A stretch of DNA of 64,000 nucleotides from CALKGK01 sp964649515 (lineage in GTDB: Bacteria; Bacteroidota; Bacteroidia; Flavobacteriales_D; Sanyastnellaceae): assembly GCA_964649515.1 (NCBI GenBank), contig CAZYPV010000002.1:1-64000 (forward strand), written 5' to 3'. Positions 34,609-43,684 of this stretch are shown in pieces. Under the pieces are notes generated by a model. The model made no database searches and was not told the DNA's origin. It saw nothing but the letters and a program-made list of their open reading frames with translations. Each line of letters begins with the position of its first letter. Within the stretch, counting starts at the first letter, position 1. Made by a program: the position numbers and the translations under genes.

Positions 34609-37600
34609 ATGAAAAGAGTTTTTGTCCTCATACTTATTTTGGTCTTCCAGGCTTTCCCCATGCTCACTGAAGCTCAGTTTTACACCGGAGCCCAGCAGGA
34701 GTTTGGAAAAAATCGAGTGCAGTATCGGGACTTTAACTGGCTCTATTATCCCTACAAAAAATTCGAAGTTTACTATTACCAAGGAGGAAAAGACTTGGCC
34801 ATTTATACTGTACAAGCGGCAGATCAAGAATTGGCTAAATTGGAAGAACTCTTTGACTATAAGTTGGATGATCAGGTCGAAGTGGTCGTGTATAACAAGA
34901 TGAGTGAATTTCGCCAGAGCAATGTTGGAATTAGCTCAGACATTGAATCGAACATTGGAGGTTCCACACGAATTGTGGGTTCGAAGGTATTTTTATATTT
35001 CACTGGAGATTATCAAAGCTACCAACGACAATTGAGGTCGGCCCTGAGTGAGGTCCTCATCAGCCAAATGATGTTTGGTGGAAATTGGCGGCAGGTGATC
35101 AAAAACAACGCTCTTCTTCAACTTCCAGATTGGTACATGGAAGGGCTTGTGAAGTATGCTGAAGGAAATGAAACCCCGTATACCGCTGCTCGAGTGCAGG
35201 ATGGGATTGAATCGAGAATTTTTGAGAAATTCAACCGTTTGGAAGGAGAAGACGCCGCTTATGCCGGTTACGCTTTGTGGAAATATGTGGCCGATGTTTA
35301 TGGGGAAAATGTGATCCCCAACATCCTCTACATGACGAAAATATCCCGAAACATTGAAAGCGGTTTTCTTTTTGTTTTGGGTACCAGTCTCGCTACCTTG
35401 AATAGCGACTTTTTGAATTATTACGATCGGCTTTATACTTCTCGAAGCGCTGTAAAACAGTTTCCCGACCTCGATCAACTCAGCCAGAAAAAAATCAAAG
35501 AAAAAAAACGCACCAAGCTCTTGGGAGAGGTCCATGTGAAGGCTAAAAAGGACTTGGAATACGATCAATTCAAACTCAGCCCTGACCAAGAATATTTAGC
35601 CTATACCACCAATGAACTCGGCCAAGTTAAAGTTTGGCTTTACCACATTCCATCGGGCAAGAAAAAACGCATCTTCAAGCATGGATATCCGCTGGAACGC
35701 TTGAATGACAGAAGCTATCCCGTTCTTGCTTGGCACCCGTCGAGCCTAATTCTCAGCTTTGTTTATGAGAAAAAAGGACGGGCTTTTATGGTGAACTACA
35801 ACTTAGAGGAGAAGAAAAAGATTGAGAAAGAACTGTTTCGCATCGATAAGGTGATACACATGTCTTATGCACCGGATGGAAGACGAATTGTGTTTTCGGG
35901 AGTGAAAGAAGGACAGTCTGACCTTTACATGTACCAAACCATTGGGAACAATCAAACCCAGTTGACCAACGACATCTACGACGACCTTCAAGCTACTTTC
36001 ATTCGAGATGGTAAGGCCTTAATTTTTGCTTCAAACCGAACGGATGACACCCTGAGAACCGATGATACCCAGGCTCCTTTTGCACTCAACAAAGACATTT
36101 TCATCCTTTCCTTAGAACCCGAAAGCAAGATCCTTGAACGGGTGAGCAACACGCCCGACGTGGATGAATATGCTCCCTTTGCGTATGATGAGGACCGATA
36201 CACCTATTTGGCTCAAGAAGAAGGGTTTTCCAATCGCTATCTGGCCAAAATCGATAGCGCTATTTCTCGAATTGACACCACCATTCATTATCGTTTCTTT
36301 ACGGTGAGTCAGCAAATCAGCGATTATTCCAAAAACCCCATTGCCTACGAATACCATCCTCGTGCGGAAAGCTATGGGCTTGTTTTTTATGAGAATGGTC
36401 ACCCCACCTACTACCTTGAAGAAAAGGCACAAAATCCGAGCATACAGAATGGGACTGATCTCGGCCTTGTTATGGACACCGCCCTTCCCAAAGGCTTGGA
36501 CGTACTCACCATTCCACCTAAACCTTTAGAGGAAAATCAGATCGACATTAATGACTACCGTTTTGAAGACGATGCTCGGGATTACACCTATGAAAAAGAA
36601 CGCATTAGTTTGGGTGACATCACCACGCCGGCTGCTCAAGATACCACTAAAACAGAGGAAGTTTTTGAACTCCCAAAACCGCGAAACTACCGCCTCAACT
36701 TTGCTACTGACTATGTTTTGAGTCAGGTAGACAACCGTTTCAACAGCCAATTCTACCAGCGCAATACGGGTCCGAGCGCCACCTTCCCGGGAATATCAGG
36801 CTTGGTTCAATTGGGGATCTCTGATTTGTTTGAAGACTACAAGATTGTGGGTGGGTTTCGACTCTCTGCCTCCTTGAACAATTCGGACATTGGATTGAGT
36901 TATGAAGACCTTTCGAAGCGGGTAGATCGGCGAATGACCATCCAGCGTCAAGGCAACCGCATGGTTACTGACGATGGCTTCGGCATCACGGAAATGCAAA
37001 CTTACAGTGCCGAGTATCAGTACAAATACCCCTTCAATGAATTGGCCAGTTTGCGCATCTCGGGAACTTATCGTTTGGACCGATCGGTAGCGTTGGCCAC
37101 CGATATTTTCACCCTTGCTCAGGAGAATCAGCTCGATCATAATGTTGGTGTGAAAGTGCAGTACGTTTACGATAACACCATTGGGAAAGGACTCAACCTT
37201 TACAACGGGACACGCTATAAAATATGGGGTGAATATTTAAGAGATCCTTTCAATCGGGGTCGGGACGTGAAAGTGATTGGTTTGGATTTTCGTCATTACG
37301 AAAAAATTCACCGCAGCATGATTTTAGCCTTGCGGGTTGCCGGACACAGTTCATTTGGCCATCGTAACATCATAACTTATTTGGGAGGTGTGGACAACTG
37401 GTTGTTCCAGCGAATTGACGATGAAACGCCCATTCCAACTGGTGAAGATTACTACTTTCAAGCTTTGGGGAGCCCTGTTCGTGGATTTTTTGTGAATGCT
37501 CGAAACGGCAACAGCTTTGGGGTAGCCAATGCCGAAGTACGCTGGCCCATTTTTGATTACTTTCTGAATACTCCCATCAAATCAGACTTTGTTCAGAATT

Positions 37601-37869
37601 TTCAAGTCCTTGGTTTTGCTGATGTTGGCAGCGCTTGGACGGGAAGCAATCCTTACGATGAAGAAAACCAGTTCAACCAAGTCGTCTTGGAGCAAAATCC
37701 CGTAACCATCACCGTGGACAACAACCGAGAGCCCGTCATTTGGGGTTATGGTTTTGGGCTACGATCTCGCGTTTTGGGGTATTTCGTTCGAGCTGATTGG
37801 GCTTGGGGAGTGGATGATAATCGAGTGATGCCTCGGGTATTCCACCTTTCCCTCACCACCGACTTCTAG
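34609..37869 (+). CDS. Outer-membrane protein: pseudo-peptidase, TolB-like propeller and Omp85-like barrel
   Basis: This is a 1086-residue exported protein (signal peptide ending TEA before QFY). Residues about 30-270 look like a gluzincin/peptidase-MA domain, but the HExxH site is SEVLI (147-151) while the downstream Glu is kept in DWYMEGLVKYAEG (Glu178), so it is probably inactive. Residues about 300-600 have TolB/PD40-type propeller blades (LSPDQEYLAYTTN, YAPDGRRIVFSGVKEGQSDLY, FIRDGKALIFASNR). The last third, after a linker, is beta-barrel sequence with the Omp85 loop motif SPVRGF (957-960), then ANAEVRWPIFDYF, LGFADVGSAW and GYGFGLRSRVLGYFVRADWAW. No POTRA domain is visible. The function is unknown; an outer-membrane assembly or export role is inference. 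The start at 34609 is chosen because the signal peptide begins there. Confidence 0.8.
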   Translation: MKRVFVLILILVFQAFPMLTEAQFYTGAQQEFGKNRVQYRDFNWLYYPYKKFEVYYYQGGKDLAIYTVQAADQELAKLEELFDYKLDDQVEVVVYNKMSEFRQSNVGISSDIESNIGGSTRIVGSKVFLYFTGDYQSYQRQLRSALSEVLISQMMFGGNWRQVIKNNALLQLPDWYMEGLVKYAEGNETPYTAARVQDGIESRIFEKFNRLEGEDAAYAGYALWKYVADVYGENVIPNILYMTKISRNIESGFLFVLGTSLATLNSDFLNYYDRLYTSRSAVKQFPDLDQLSQKKIKEKKRTKLLGEVHVKAKKDLEYDQFKLSPDQEYLAYTTNELGQVKVWLYHIPSGKKKRIFKHGYPLERLNDRSYPVLAWHPSSLILSFVYEKKGRAFMVNYNLEEKKKIEKELFRIDKVIHMSYAPDGRRIVFSGVKEGQSDLYMYQTIGNNQTQLTNDIYDDLQATFIRDGKALIFASNRTDDTLRTDDTQAPFALNKDIFILSLEPESKILERVSNTPDVDEYAPFAYDEDRYTYLAQEEGFSNRYLAKIDSAISRIDTTIHYRFFTVSQQISDYSKNPIAYEYHPRAESYGLVFYENGHPTYYLEEKAQNPSIQNGTDLGLVMDTALPKGLDVLTIPPKPLEENQIDINDYRFEDDARDYTYEKERISLGDITTPAAQDTTKTEEVFELPKPRNYRLNFATDYVLSQVDNRFNSQFYQRNTGPSATFPGISGLVQLGISDLFEDYKIVGGFRLSASLNNSDIGLSYEDLSKRVDRRMTIQRQGNRMVTDDGFGITEMQTYSAEYQYKYPFNELASLRISGTYRLDRSVALATDIFTLAQENQLDHNVGVKVQYVYDNTIGKGLNLYNGTRYKIWGEYLRDPFNRGRDVKVIGLDFRHYEKIHRSMILALRVAGHSSFGHRNIITYLGGVDNWLFQRIDDETPIPTGEDYYFQALGSPVRGFFVNARNGNSFGVANAEVRWPIFDYFLNTPIKSDFVQNFQVLGFADVGSAWTGSNPYDEENQFNQVVLEQNPVTITVDNNREPVIWGYGFGLRSRVLGYFVRADWAWGVDDNRVMPRVFHLSLTTDF

Positions 37870-37880
37870 GAAGATTCCTT

Positions 37881-37888
37881 TACCTTTG
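37881..37888 (+). promoter_or_regulatory. TAnnTTTG promoter box of the half-TauE gene
   Basis: TACCTTTG is an exact consensus match only 11 bp before the ATG at 37900, in the 30-bp space after the large outer-membrane protein gene. Confidence 0.55.
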
Positions 37889-37899
37889 AAAAAAAACAC

Positions 37900-38310
37900 A
37901 TGGAATTTGGCACAGTAATGATTCTCATTGCCATTGGATTAATGGCCGGAATGGTGAGTGGATTCATTGGAATTGGCGGCGGGGTGATTGTTGTTCCCGC
38001 GCTGGTTTACTTTTTAGGGATGACTCAATTTGAAGCACAAGGAACCAGTCTCGCTATGATGATTCCTCCCATTGGCATTCTCGGAGTGATGAACTATTAC
38101 AAAGGTGGGCACATCAATATCAATTTTGCCATCGTTATTGCCGTCACCTTCATCATTGGCGGCTATCTTGGTTCGAAGCTCGCCTTGAAACTTCCTCCCG
38201 TAAAAGTGAAATTCATCTTTGGCCTAATTATGCTGTACGTTTCCGTACGTTTGTTGTGGACTTCAGGAATTAAACTCTTTGCAGAAAATGGATCTCAAAT
38301 CGGAAATTAA
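37900..38310 (+). CDS. TauE/SafE-type membrane protein, half length
   Basis: This 136-residue inner-membrane protein has four predicted helices. The family core GMVSGFIGIGGGVIVVPALVYFLG and the following AQGTSLAMMIPPIGILGVMNYY (pieces: GFIGIGGGVIVVPAL, GTSLAMMIPP) match one repeat of the TSUP/TauE anion exporter family, usually about 250 residues made of two such repeats. No second half or frameshifted remnant follows; the next gene starts inside its 3' end (23-bp overlap). Short TSUP proteins occur in Bacteroidota and may work as dimers. The substrate (sulfite, sulfoacetate or another anion) is unknown. Confidence 0.82.
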   Translation: MEFGTVMILIAIGLMAGMVSGFIGIGGGVIVVPALVYFLGMTQFEAQGTSLAMMIPPIGILGVMNYYKGGHININFAIVIAVTFIIGGYLGSKLALKLPPVKVKFIFGLIMLYVSVRLLWTSGIKLFAENGSQIGN

Positions 38311-39472
38311 AAGACTCGCCAAAGCCGGTTTTGAGCAAAGTAAAGCGTGGAGAAATCACCTTCATGCGCATCCAGAACTCAGCTTTCAAGAACACCAAAC
38401 AGCTCAATTCATTGCGGAGCAGTTGCAGTCGATGGGCATCAAGTACCAAAGCGGCATTGCGGGCACAGGCATTGTTGCGCATATTGAAGGGAAAGAACCA
38501 AGCTCGAAGCTGTGTGCATTGCGAGCAGATATTGATGCTTTGCCCATTCAAGAGCTCAATGAAGTTCCACACAAATCGAAGGTAGATGGATTGATGCATG
38601 CCTGTGGTCATGATGTGCACACCTCCAGCCTTTTGGGAGCAGCCAAAATCTTAAACACCCTTAAAGAAGAAATCACCGGCAGCTTCCGGTTGATCTTTCA
38701 ACCAGGAGAAGAAAAACTCCCGGGTGGAGCCTCTTTGCTTATTGAAGAAGGAGTCTTGAAGAATCCTGTGCCCAACAGCATCATTGGTCAGCACGTCTTC
38801 CCTGAGCTCAGTGCAGGTAAGGTAGGATTCAAATCGGGCATCTATATGGCCAGCGCAGATGAAATCCACCTCACCATCAAGGGAAAAGGCGGACATGCTG
38901 CCATGCCCCACAAGAATATTGACCCCATTCTAACTGCAGCGCGAATCATCACTGGCTTGCAAGAATTGGTGAGCCGCAAAAGCAACCCTGCCATGCCCAC
39001 CGTTCTGAGTTTTGGCGCAATCAATGGTGGATTTGCCACCAATGTGACGCCGGAAGAAGTGCAGCTCATGGGTACCTTTCGGACTTTTGATGAAACGTGG
39101 CGCTTTGAAGCTCATGAATTCATCAAATCATTTATTCATGCGAACTGTGCAGCTGTTGGTGCGAAGGCAGACATCGACATTCGTGTAGGTTATCCGTGTT
39201 TGCACAACCACGAAGAAACCACCGCCATCAAAAAAGCACGAGCCATTGCATATTTGGGCGAAGAAAACGTTGTTGATTTGGACGTGCGCATGACCGCAGA
39301 AGACTTTGCCTACTACACCCACGAAATCCCCGGATGCTTTTACCGCTTGGGAACAGCAGCGAGCGATGGGCGCTTCAGTGCACCCGTGCACAATCCTCAT
39401 TTTGACATCGACGAAACGGCCTTAGAAACGAGCATTGGCTTGATGGCTTGGCTGGCTTTGGACGAAGACTAG
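38288..39472 (+). CDS. M20-family amidohydrolase (N-acyl amino acid deacylase-like)
   Basis: The 394-residue enzyme has the M20D pattern: HLHAHPELSFQEHQTA, LRADIDALPI, MHACGHDVHTSSLLGAA (zinc Cys and His), FQPGEEKLPGGA (catalytic and metal Glu), IGQHVFPELSAGKVGF, GKGGHAAMPHKNIDPI, and a final H-N-P-H-F (metal His). It includes the dimerisation lid domain (about 185-300). Members hydrolyse N-acetyl or N-acyl amino acids or hippurate. The start is ATG 38288; a TTG 9 bp upstream is rejected. It ends in a CTAG shared with the stop of the convergent desaturase-like gene. Confidence 0.9.
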   Translation: MDLKSEIKRLAKAGFEQSKAWRNHLHAHPELSFQEHQTAQFIAEQLQSMGIKYQSGIAGTGIVAHIEGKEPSSKLCALRADIDALPIQELNEVPHKSKVDGLMHACGHDVHTSSLLGAAKILNTLKEEITGSFRLIFQPGEEKLPGGASLLIEEGVLKNPVPNSIIGQHVFPELSAGKVGFKSGIYMASADEIHLTIKGKGGHAAMPHKNIDPILTAARIITGLQELVSRKSNPAMPTVLSFGAINGGFATNVTPEEVQLMGTFRTFDETWRFEAHEFIKSFIHANCAAVGAKADIDIRVGYPCLHNHEETTAIKKARAIAYLGEENVVDLDVRMTAEDFAYYTHEIPGCFYRLGTAASDGRFSAPVHNPHFDIDETALETSIGLMAWLALDED

Positions 39473-40338
39473 GCTTTTCTTTCCCTTCTCAAACCAACGA
39501 GCAACTGAGCGAAAAAGCCCTTGGGCATGTTTTCCACCCCTGGATAACCGAGACGGATATGGGCATCGTCATGAGGAATGGAAGCAGTACCAAAAATGTA
39601 ATCCCACAAGCTGAGTGAAATACCGTAGTTGATGCCGTGTTTAGCGCCTTCAGGCAAGACGTAAACATGGTGCCAAAGGTGCATGACCGAGTTGTTGAAA
39701 ATGTATTTTAACGGTCCCCAAGTGATGCGTACGTTAGCGTGGTTGAGGTGTCCTATGGTAATTGCGGCAAAGTGCACAATGAACGCTTGCTCAGGTTCAA
39801 AACCTCCTATGAGCATCACCCCCAAGGTTTTGAGTGGTTTATACAAAATGTTCTCCATCCAGTGGTAACGCAGGTGTGCAGCAAATCCCATCTCCTCAAC
39901 AGAATGATGCACTTGGTGAAAACGCCAAAGAAATTCAAAGCGGTGTAAAGCCACGTGAGTAAGCCACTGCACAAAATCCAAAATCACGAAGAACACCAAA
40001 AGTTGAGCAATCACTCCCCACTGACGAATATCAATCAAAGCCAAAGACCCCATGCTGATTCCCCAATGGGCAAAAAGCGATTCTAGGAGTTGATAAAAAC
40101 CTGAAATGGCCGCAGAAAAGAGGAAAAAGTTGAAGAACATGTAGAAGCCATCCAAAAAGAAATCTTTCCTAAACGCCTTTTGGTTTTTTCTCCAAGGGAA
40201 GGACAACTCCAAGCCCCACACTAGCAGGGAAATCAGGATGAGTGCGTAGAAATAGTTTTCGTACCACGGCACGTCGAAAAGGATCATTTTTCCTGTCCAC
40301 TGCAGCGCACCAATGAAAGAACTCCAAATTACATCCAT
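39469..40338 (-). CDS. Sterol desaturase/fatty acid hydroxylase family membrane protein
   Basis: This 289-residue protein has four or more membrane helices and the three diiron His clusters of the family: HVALH (about 130), FHQVHHS (about 143-149) and LWHHVY (about 217-222). An extra HFAAITIGHLNHANV lies between. The di-iron site hydroxylates or desaturates a lipid acyl chain or carotenoid ring; the substrate is not known here. It lies downstream of recQ on the same strand, 82 bp away, and shares a four-base palindromic stop with the M20 gene. Confidence 0.88.
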   Translation of the reverse strand: MDVIWSSFIGALQWTGKMILFDVPWYENYFYALILISLLVWGLELSFPWRKNQKAFRKDFFLDGFYMFFNFFLFSAAISGFYQLLESLFAHWGISMGSLALIDIRQWGVIAQLLVFFVILDFVQWLTHVALHRFEFLWRFHQVHHSVEEMGFAAHLRYHWMENILYKPLKTLGVMLIGGFEPEQAFIVHFAAITIGHLNHANVRITWGPLKYIFNNSVMHLWHHVYVLPEGAKHGINYGISLSLWDYIFGTASIPHDDAHIRLGYPGVENMPKGFFAQLLVGLRRERKA

Positions 40339-40420
40339 TTCCTATCAATTAGAACCGTGAAGATAAGTTCCCGAGCTCGAAGCCAAAGTAACAAAGGTCA
40401 CAAAGCAGCACTTAACGCGC

Positions 40421-42616
40421 TTAATTCCCTACTTCACTAATGAATTTCACTCTCATGAGTCGCAACTCTTCTTCGGTAAAGTCGCCTTCGAACTCTTCTA
40501 CGGCATCATCAATGCTGTCAGATTCGGCCTCCATGAAGTAGCCATAGATATCTTCTTGGGAGTCTTCATCCAGAATATCATCGATGTAATAGTCGATATT
40601 GATTTTTGTTCCTGACGCAACAATGGTTTCGATCTGTTCAATGATCTCCTCCGTCTTTTTACCCAAGGCATCAGCGATGTCTTCGAGAGGAAGTTTACGG
40701 TCGATGTTTTGGATGATGCTCACCTTGTTTCCTGACTTATTGACCATGGATTTCACCAACATGTCTTGGGCTCTCTCGATGTTGTTTTCTTCCACGTATT
40801 TTTTGATCAGAGCAATGAATGGAGCGCCAAACTTGCTTGCTTTACCCCGGCCCACTCCTCCAATCATGGTAAGCTCGTCGATATTAATGGGATAATTCAC
40901 CGCCATTTCTTCGAGTGATGGGTCTTGAAAAATCACAAAAGGAGGCAAAGAGCGTTCGTTGGCTACCTTTTTTCGCAGGTCTTTGAGCATCCCGAAAAGT
41001 ACTGGGTCTGCGGCACCACCGCTAGGCGCTTTGCTCACAGAAACCGCATCGTCCATATCGATATCGAAATCCACTTCTTTGATCAATTGGAAGCTCGTTG
41101 GGGTTTCAATGAATCGTTTTCCTTCAGCCGTTATTTTGAGCAAGCCGTAGGATTCCACTTCTTTTCTCAACAATCCATGCACCACACATTGGCGAACCAC
41201 CGCGTGCCAAAACTTCTCTGTGTGTCCGCCACTCTCATTCCAAAATTCACTTTTTTCACCTTTGTAAGTATCGACCTCAGCACTAGAAATTCCACAAAGC
41301 ACATTCACGATGTATTTGGCCTTGTGCATCTCTTTTTGCTCTTTCACCAATTTTAGGAGGCGGTGTACCTCTTCCTTCCCTTCAATTCGCTCTTTTGGAT
41401 GACGGGTATTGTCGTCCATTTGGGCACCCGGACCGTTTACCTCGTCAAATTCTTCACCGAAATAATGCAGGATGAATTTTCTTCTCGACATCGAGGTTTC
41501 GGCATAGGCCATCACCTCTTGCAGGAGTTGCATGCCCACTTCTTGTTCTGCGATGGGTTTTCCTTGGAGGAATTTCTCCAGTTTTTCAATGTCTTTGTAG
41601 CTATAGAAAGTAATGCAGTGACCTTCTCCACCATCTCTACCCGCTCTACCCGTTTCTTGGTAGTAGCTTTCGAGCGATTTCGGCATGTCGTAATGAATCA
41701 CAAAGCGCACATCTGGTTTATCGATTCCCATTCCAAATGCAATGGTCGCCACAATCACATCAACGTCTTGCATCAAGAATTGATCTTGGATTTTTGAACG
41801 CACATTACCGTCCATTCCCGCGTGGTAAGCGAGCGCTTTGATACCATTCACTTGGAGGGAACCCGCCAATTCTTCTACGCGCTTTCTGCTGAGGCAATAA
41901 ATAATACCCGATTTTCCTTCGTTCTTTTTGATGTGTTGAACGATTTGACGGAGCACATCTTTCTTGGGACGCACTTCATAGTAGAGGTTCGGTCGATTGA
42001 AAGACGACTTGAAGAGTTTGGCATTGGACATTCCCAAGTTCTTCTGAATATCTTGCTGCACTTTAGGGGTGGCCGTGGCCGTGAGTGCGATGATGGGCAC
42101 TTCAGCAATTTCGTCCACAATGCTCTTGATGCGTCGGTATTCCGGTCGGAAATCGTGTCCCCACTCTGAAATACAATGCGCCTCGTCAATCGCCACAAAG
42201 GAAATGGTTACCCCTCGAAGGAACTCAATGTTATCTGCCTTGGTGAGGGATTCTGGGGCAACATAGAGGAGTTTTGTTACGCCTGATTTCACATCGTTCA
42301 ACACGCGTTGTGTTTCGCCTTTGTTGAGCGAAGAGTTCAGAAAGTGAGCCACACCATCGTCCTCACAAAACCCTCGAATTGCGTCCACTTGATTCTTCAT
42401 CAAAGCGATAAGTGGAGACACCACAATGGCCACGCCCTTGCTCATGAGGGCAGGGAGTTGATAGCACATGGATTTACCTCCACCTGTTGGCATGATTACG
42501 AAAGTATCATTGCCTTCCAATAAGCTTTTGATCACCGCTTCCTGGTCACCTTTAAAGTTATCGAATCCGAAGTACTTCTTCAATGCCTCTTTCGGCATGA
42601 GCTCGGTTGTCGTCAT
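40421..42616 (-). CDS. recQ: ATP-dependent DNA helicase RecQ
   Basis: This 731-residue 3'-5' helicase has Walker A TGGGKSMCYQLPAL, DEAH in AIDEAHCISEWGHDFRPEYR, ALTATATPKVQQDI, motif IV-VI pieces (YHAGMDGNVR, VIVATIAFGMGIDKPDVRFVIHYD, YYQETGRAGRDG), an RQC winged-helix region and an HRDC domain (about 520-600). It also has a roughly 120-residue acidic C-terminal extension ending in FTEEELRLMRVKF, longer than E. coli RecQ (about 610) but usual in Bacteroidota. The start is ATG 42616 (a second Met lies 6 residues on). The longer frame to 42715 overlaps the divergent kdsD promoter and is rejected. Confidence 0.95.
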   Translation of the reverse strand: MTTTELMPKEALKKYFGFDNFKGDQEAVIKSLLEGNDTFVIMPTGGGKSMCYQLPALMSKGVAIVVSPLIALMKNQVDAIRGFCEDDGVAHFLNSSLNKGETQRVLNDVKSGVTKLLYVAPESLTKADNIEFLRGVTISFVAIDEAHCISEWGHDFRPEYRRIKSIVDEIAEVPIIALTATATPKVQQDIQKNLGMSNAKLFKSSFNRPNLYYEVRPKKDVLRQIVQHIKKNEGKSGIIYCLSRKRVEELAGSLQVNGIKALAYHAGMDGNVRSKIQDQFLMQDVDVIVATIAFGMGIDKPDVRFVIHYDMPKSLESYYQETGRAGRDGGEGHCITFYSYKDIEKLEKFLQGKPIAEQEVGMQLLQEVMAYAETSMSRRKFILHYFGEEFDEVNGPGAQMDDNTRHPKERIEGKEEVHRLLKLVKEQKEMHKAKYIVNVLCGISSAEVDTYKGEKSEFWNESGGHTEKFWHAVVRQCVVHGLLRKEVESYGLLKITAEGKRFIETPTSFQLIKEVDFDIDMDDAVSVSKAPSGGAADPVLFGMLKDLRKKVANERSLPPFVIFQDPSLEEMAVNYPINIDELTMIGGVGRGKASKFGAPFIALIKKYVEENNIERAQDMLVKSMVNKSGNKVSIIQNIDRKLPLEDIADALGKKTEEIIEQIETIVASGTKINIDYYIDDILDEDSQEDIYGYFMEAESDSIDDAVEEFEGDFTEEELRLMRVKFISEVGN

Positions 42617-42627
42617 ATAGAAATTGC

Positions 42628-42635
42628 TACTTTTG
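42628..42635 (+). promoter_or_regulatory. TAnnTTTG promoter box of kdsD in the recQ/kdsD divergent region
   Basis: TACTTTTG is an exact match on the plus strand, 70 bp before the GTG start chosen for kdsD. It lies 12 bp outside the recQ start codon, so the two transcripts must begin very close to each other. Confidence 0.5.
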
Positions 42636-42705
42636 CAGAATAAATATAACTCTTTTTTGTTGGTCAAAAACGGAAAGCAAAAGGAGTTTTTATCTTTTTT
42701 TCCCT

Positions 42706-43674
42706 GTGGAAACATCCAGCAAAATCCAATCCCTCGCCATCAAAACGCTTCAACTTGAAGCAGAGAGTGTTTTACATTTGAGCACTTTCATTGATGACGA
42801 ATTTGAAAAAATCGTTGAACTCATCCATGCCTCCACGGGCAGACTTGTAGTAACGGGCATTGGGAAAAGTGCCAACATCGCTCAGAAGATGGTTGCCACT
42901 TTCAACTCCACGGGAACACCCTCGATGTTTATGCACGCGGCCGACGCTATCCACGGTGATCTGGGGATTGTACAGGAAGGAGACATTGTCATTTGCATCT
43001 CAAAAAGCGGCAATTCACCCGAAATAAAAGTCTTGGCACCCTTGGTAAAAAACATGGGAAATGTGCTCATTGGGATGGTTGGAAATTTGGGCTCTGATCT
43101 TGCCGCAAAAGCTGATTATATTCTGAACACAACCGTTCGAAAAGAAGCTTGTCCGAACAACCTCGCTCCCACTTCATCCACCACCGCCCAGCTTGCAATG
43201 GGAGACGCATTGGCCGTTTGTCTGATGGAAAAACAAGGATTTTCTGACAGAGATTTTGCCAAATATCACCCTGGAGGAGCACTTGGGAAGCGCCTTTTTG
43301 TGAAAATGAGCGACCTCTTGCCCGCCGAAAGTGCCCCAGCAGTTGAAGTGAGTGCCTCCATTCAGGAAGCCATTGTTGAGATCTCAGCCAAAAGGCAAGG
43401 CGCCACCGCTGTGATGAAACAAGGAAAATTATTGGGCATTGTTACCGACGGCGACCTCAGAAGAATGCTTCACGATGGAAAGAACATGTCCGAATTGGGC
43501 TTAACGGACATCATGAGCACCACTCCTAAAACCATTCGTGGTGAAGAGCTCGCAGTAGTTGGGTTTGAGATGATGGAAAAAAACAGCATCACGCAATTGA
43601 TTGTTGTTGACCAAGACGGCGGGTATTTGGGAATCGTACATTTACACGATATCTTGAGAGAAGGGATTTATTAA
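42706..43674 (+). CDS. kdsD: Arabinose-5-phosphate isomerase (KdsD/KpsF type)
   Basis: The 322-residue enzyme makes D-arabinose 5-phosphate from ribulose 5-phosphate, the first step toward Kdo for lipid A/LPS. The SIS domain (about 10-200) has VVTGIGKSANIAQKM, STGTPSMFMHAADAIHGDLG, ISKSGNSPEIK and ACPNNLAPTSSTT. Two CBS domains follow (about 205-320, LLGIVTDGDLRR, GYLGIVHLHDIL). The GTG at 42706 gives the normal N terminus. The frame is open to 42607, but those extra residues match nothing and overlap the promoter region. It is 10 bp before tatC and heads a kdsD-tatC-DUF5686-lptB set. Confidence 0.9.
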   Translation: METSSKIQSLAIKTLQLEAESVLHLSTFIDDEFEKIVELIHASTGRLVVTGIGKSANIAQKMVATFNSTGTPSMFMHAADAIHGDLGIVQEGDIVICISKSGNSPEIKVLAPLVKNMGNVLIGMVGNLGSDLAAKADYILNTTVRKEACPNNLAPTSSTTAQLAMGDALAVCLMEKQGFSDRDFAKYHPGGALGKRLFVKMSDLLPAESAPAVEVSASIQEAIVEISAKRQGATAVMKQGKLLGIVTDGDLRRMLHDGKNMSELGLTDIMSTTPKTIRGEELAVVGFEMMEKNSITQLIVVDQDGGYLGIVHLHDILREGIY

Positions 43675-43684
43675 ACCTGGAGCG

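Noticed and set aside
37900..38310. Frameshifted full-length TauE
   Set aside because: No second TSUP repeat is found in any frame downstream; the next gene begins at once, so the short form looks genuine.
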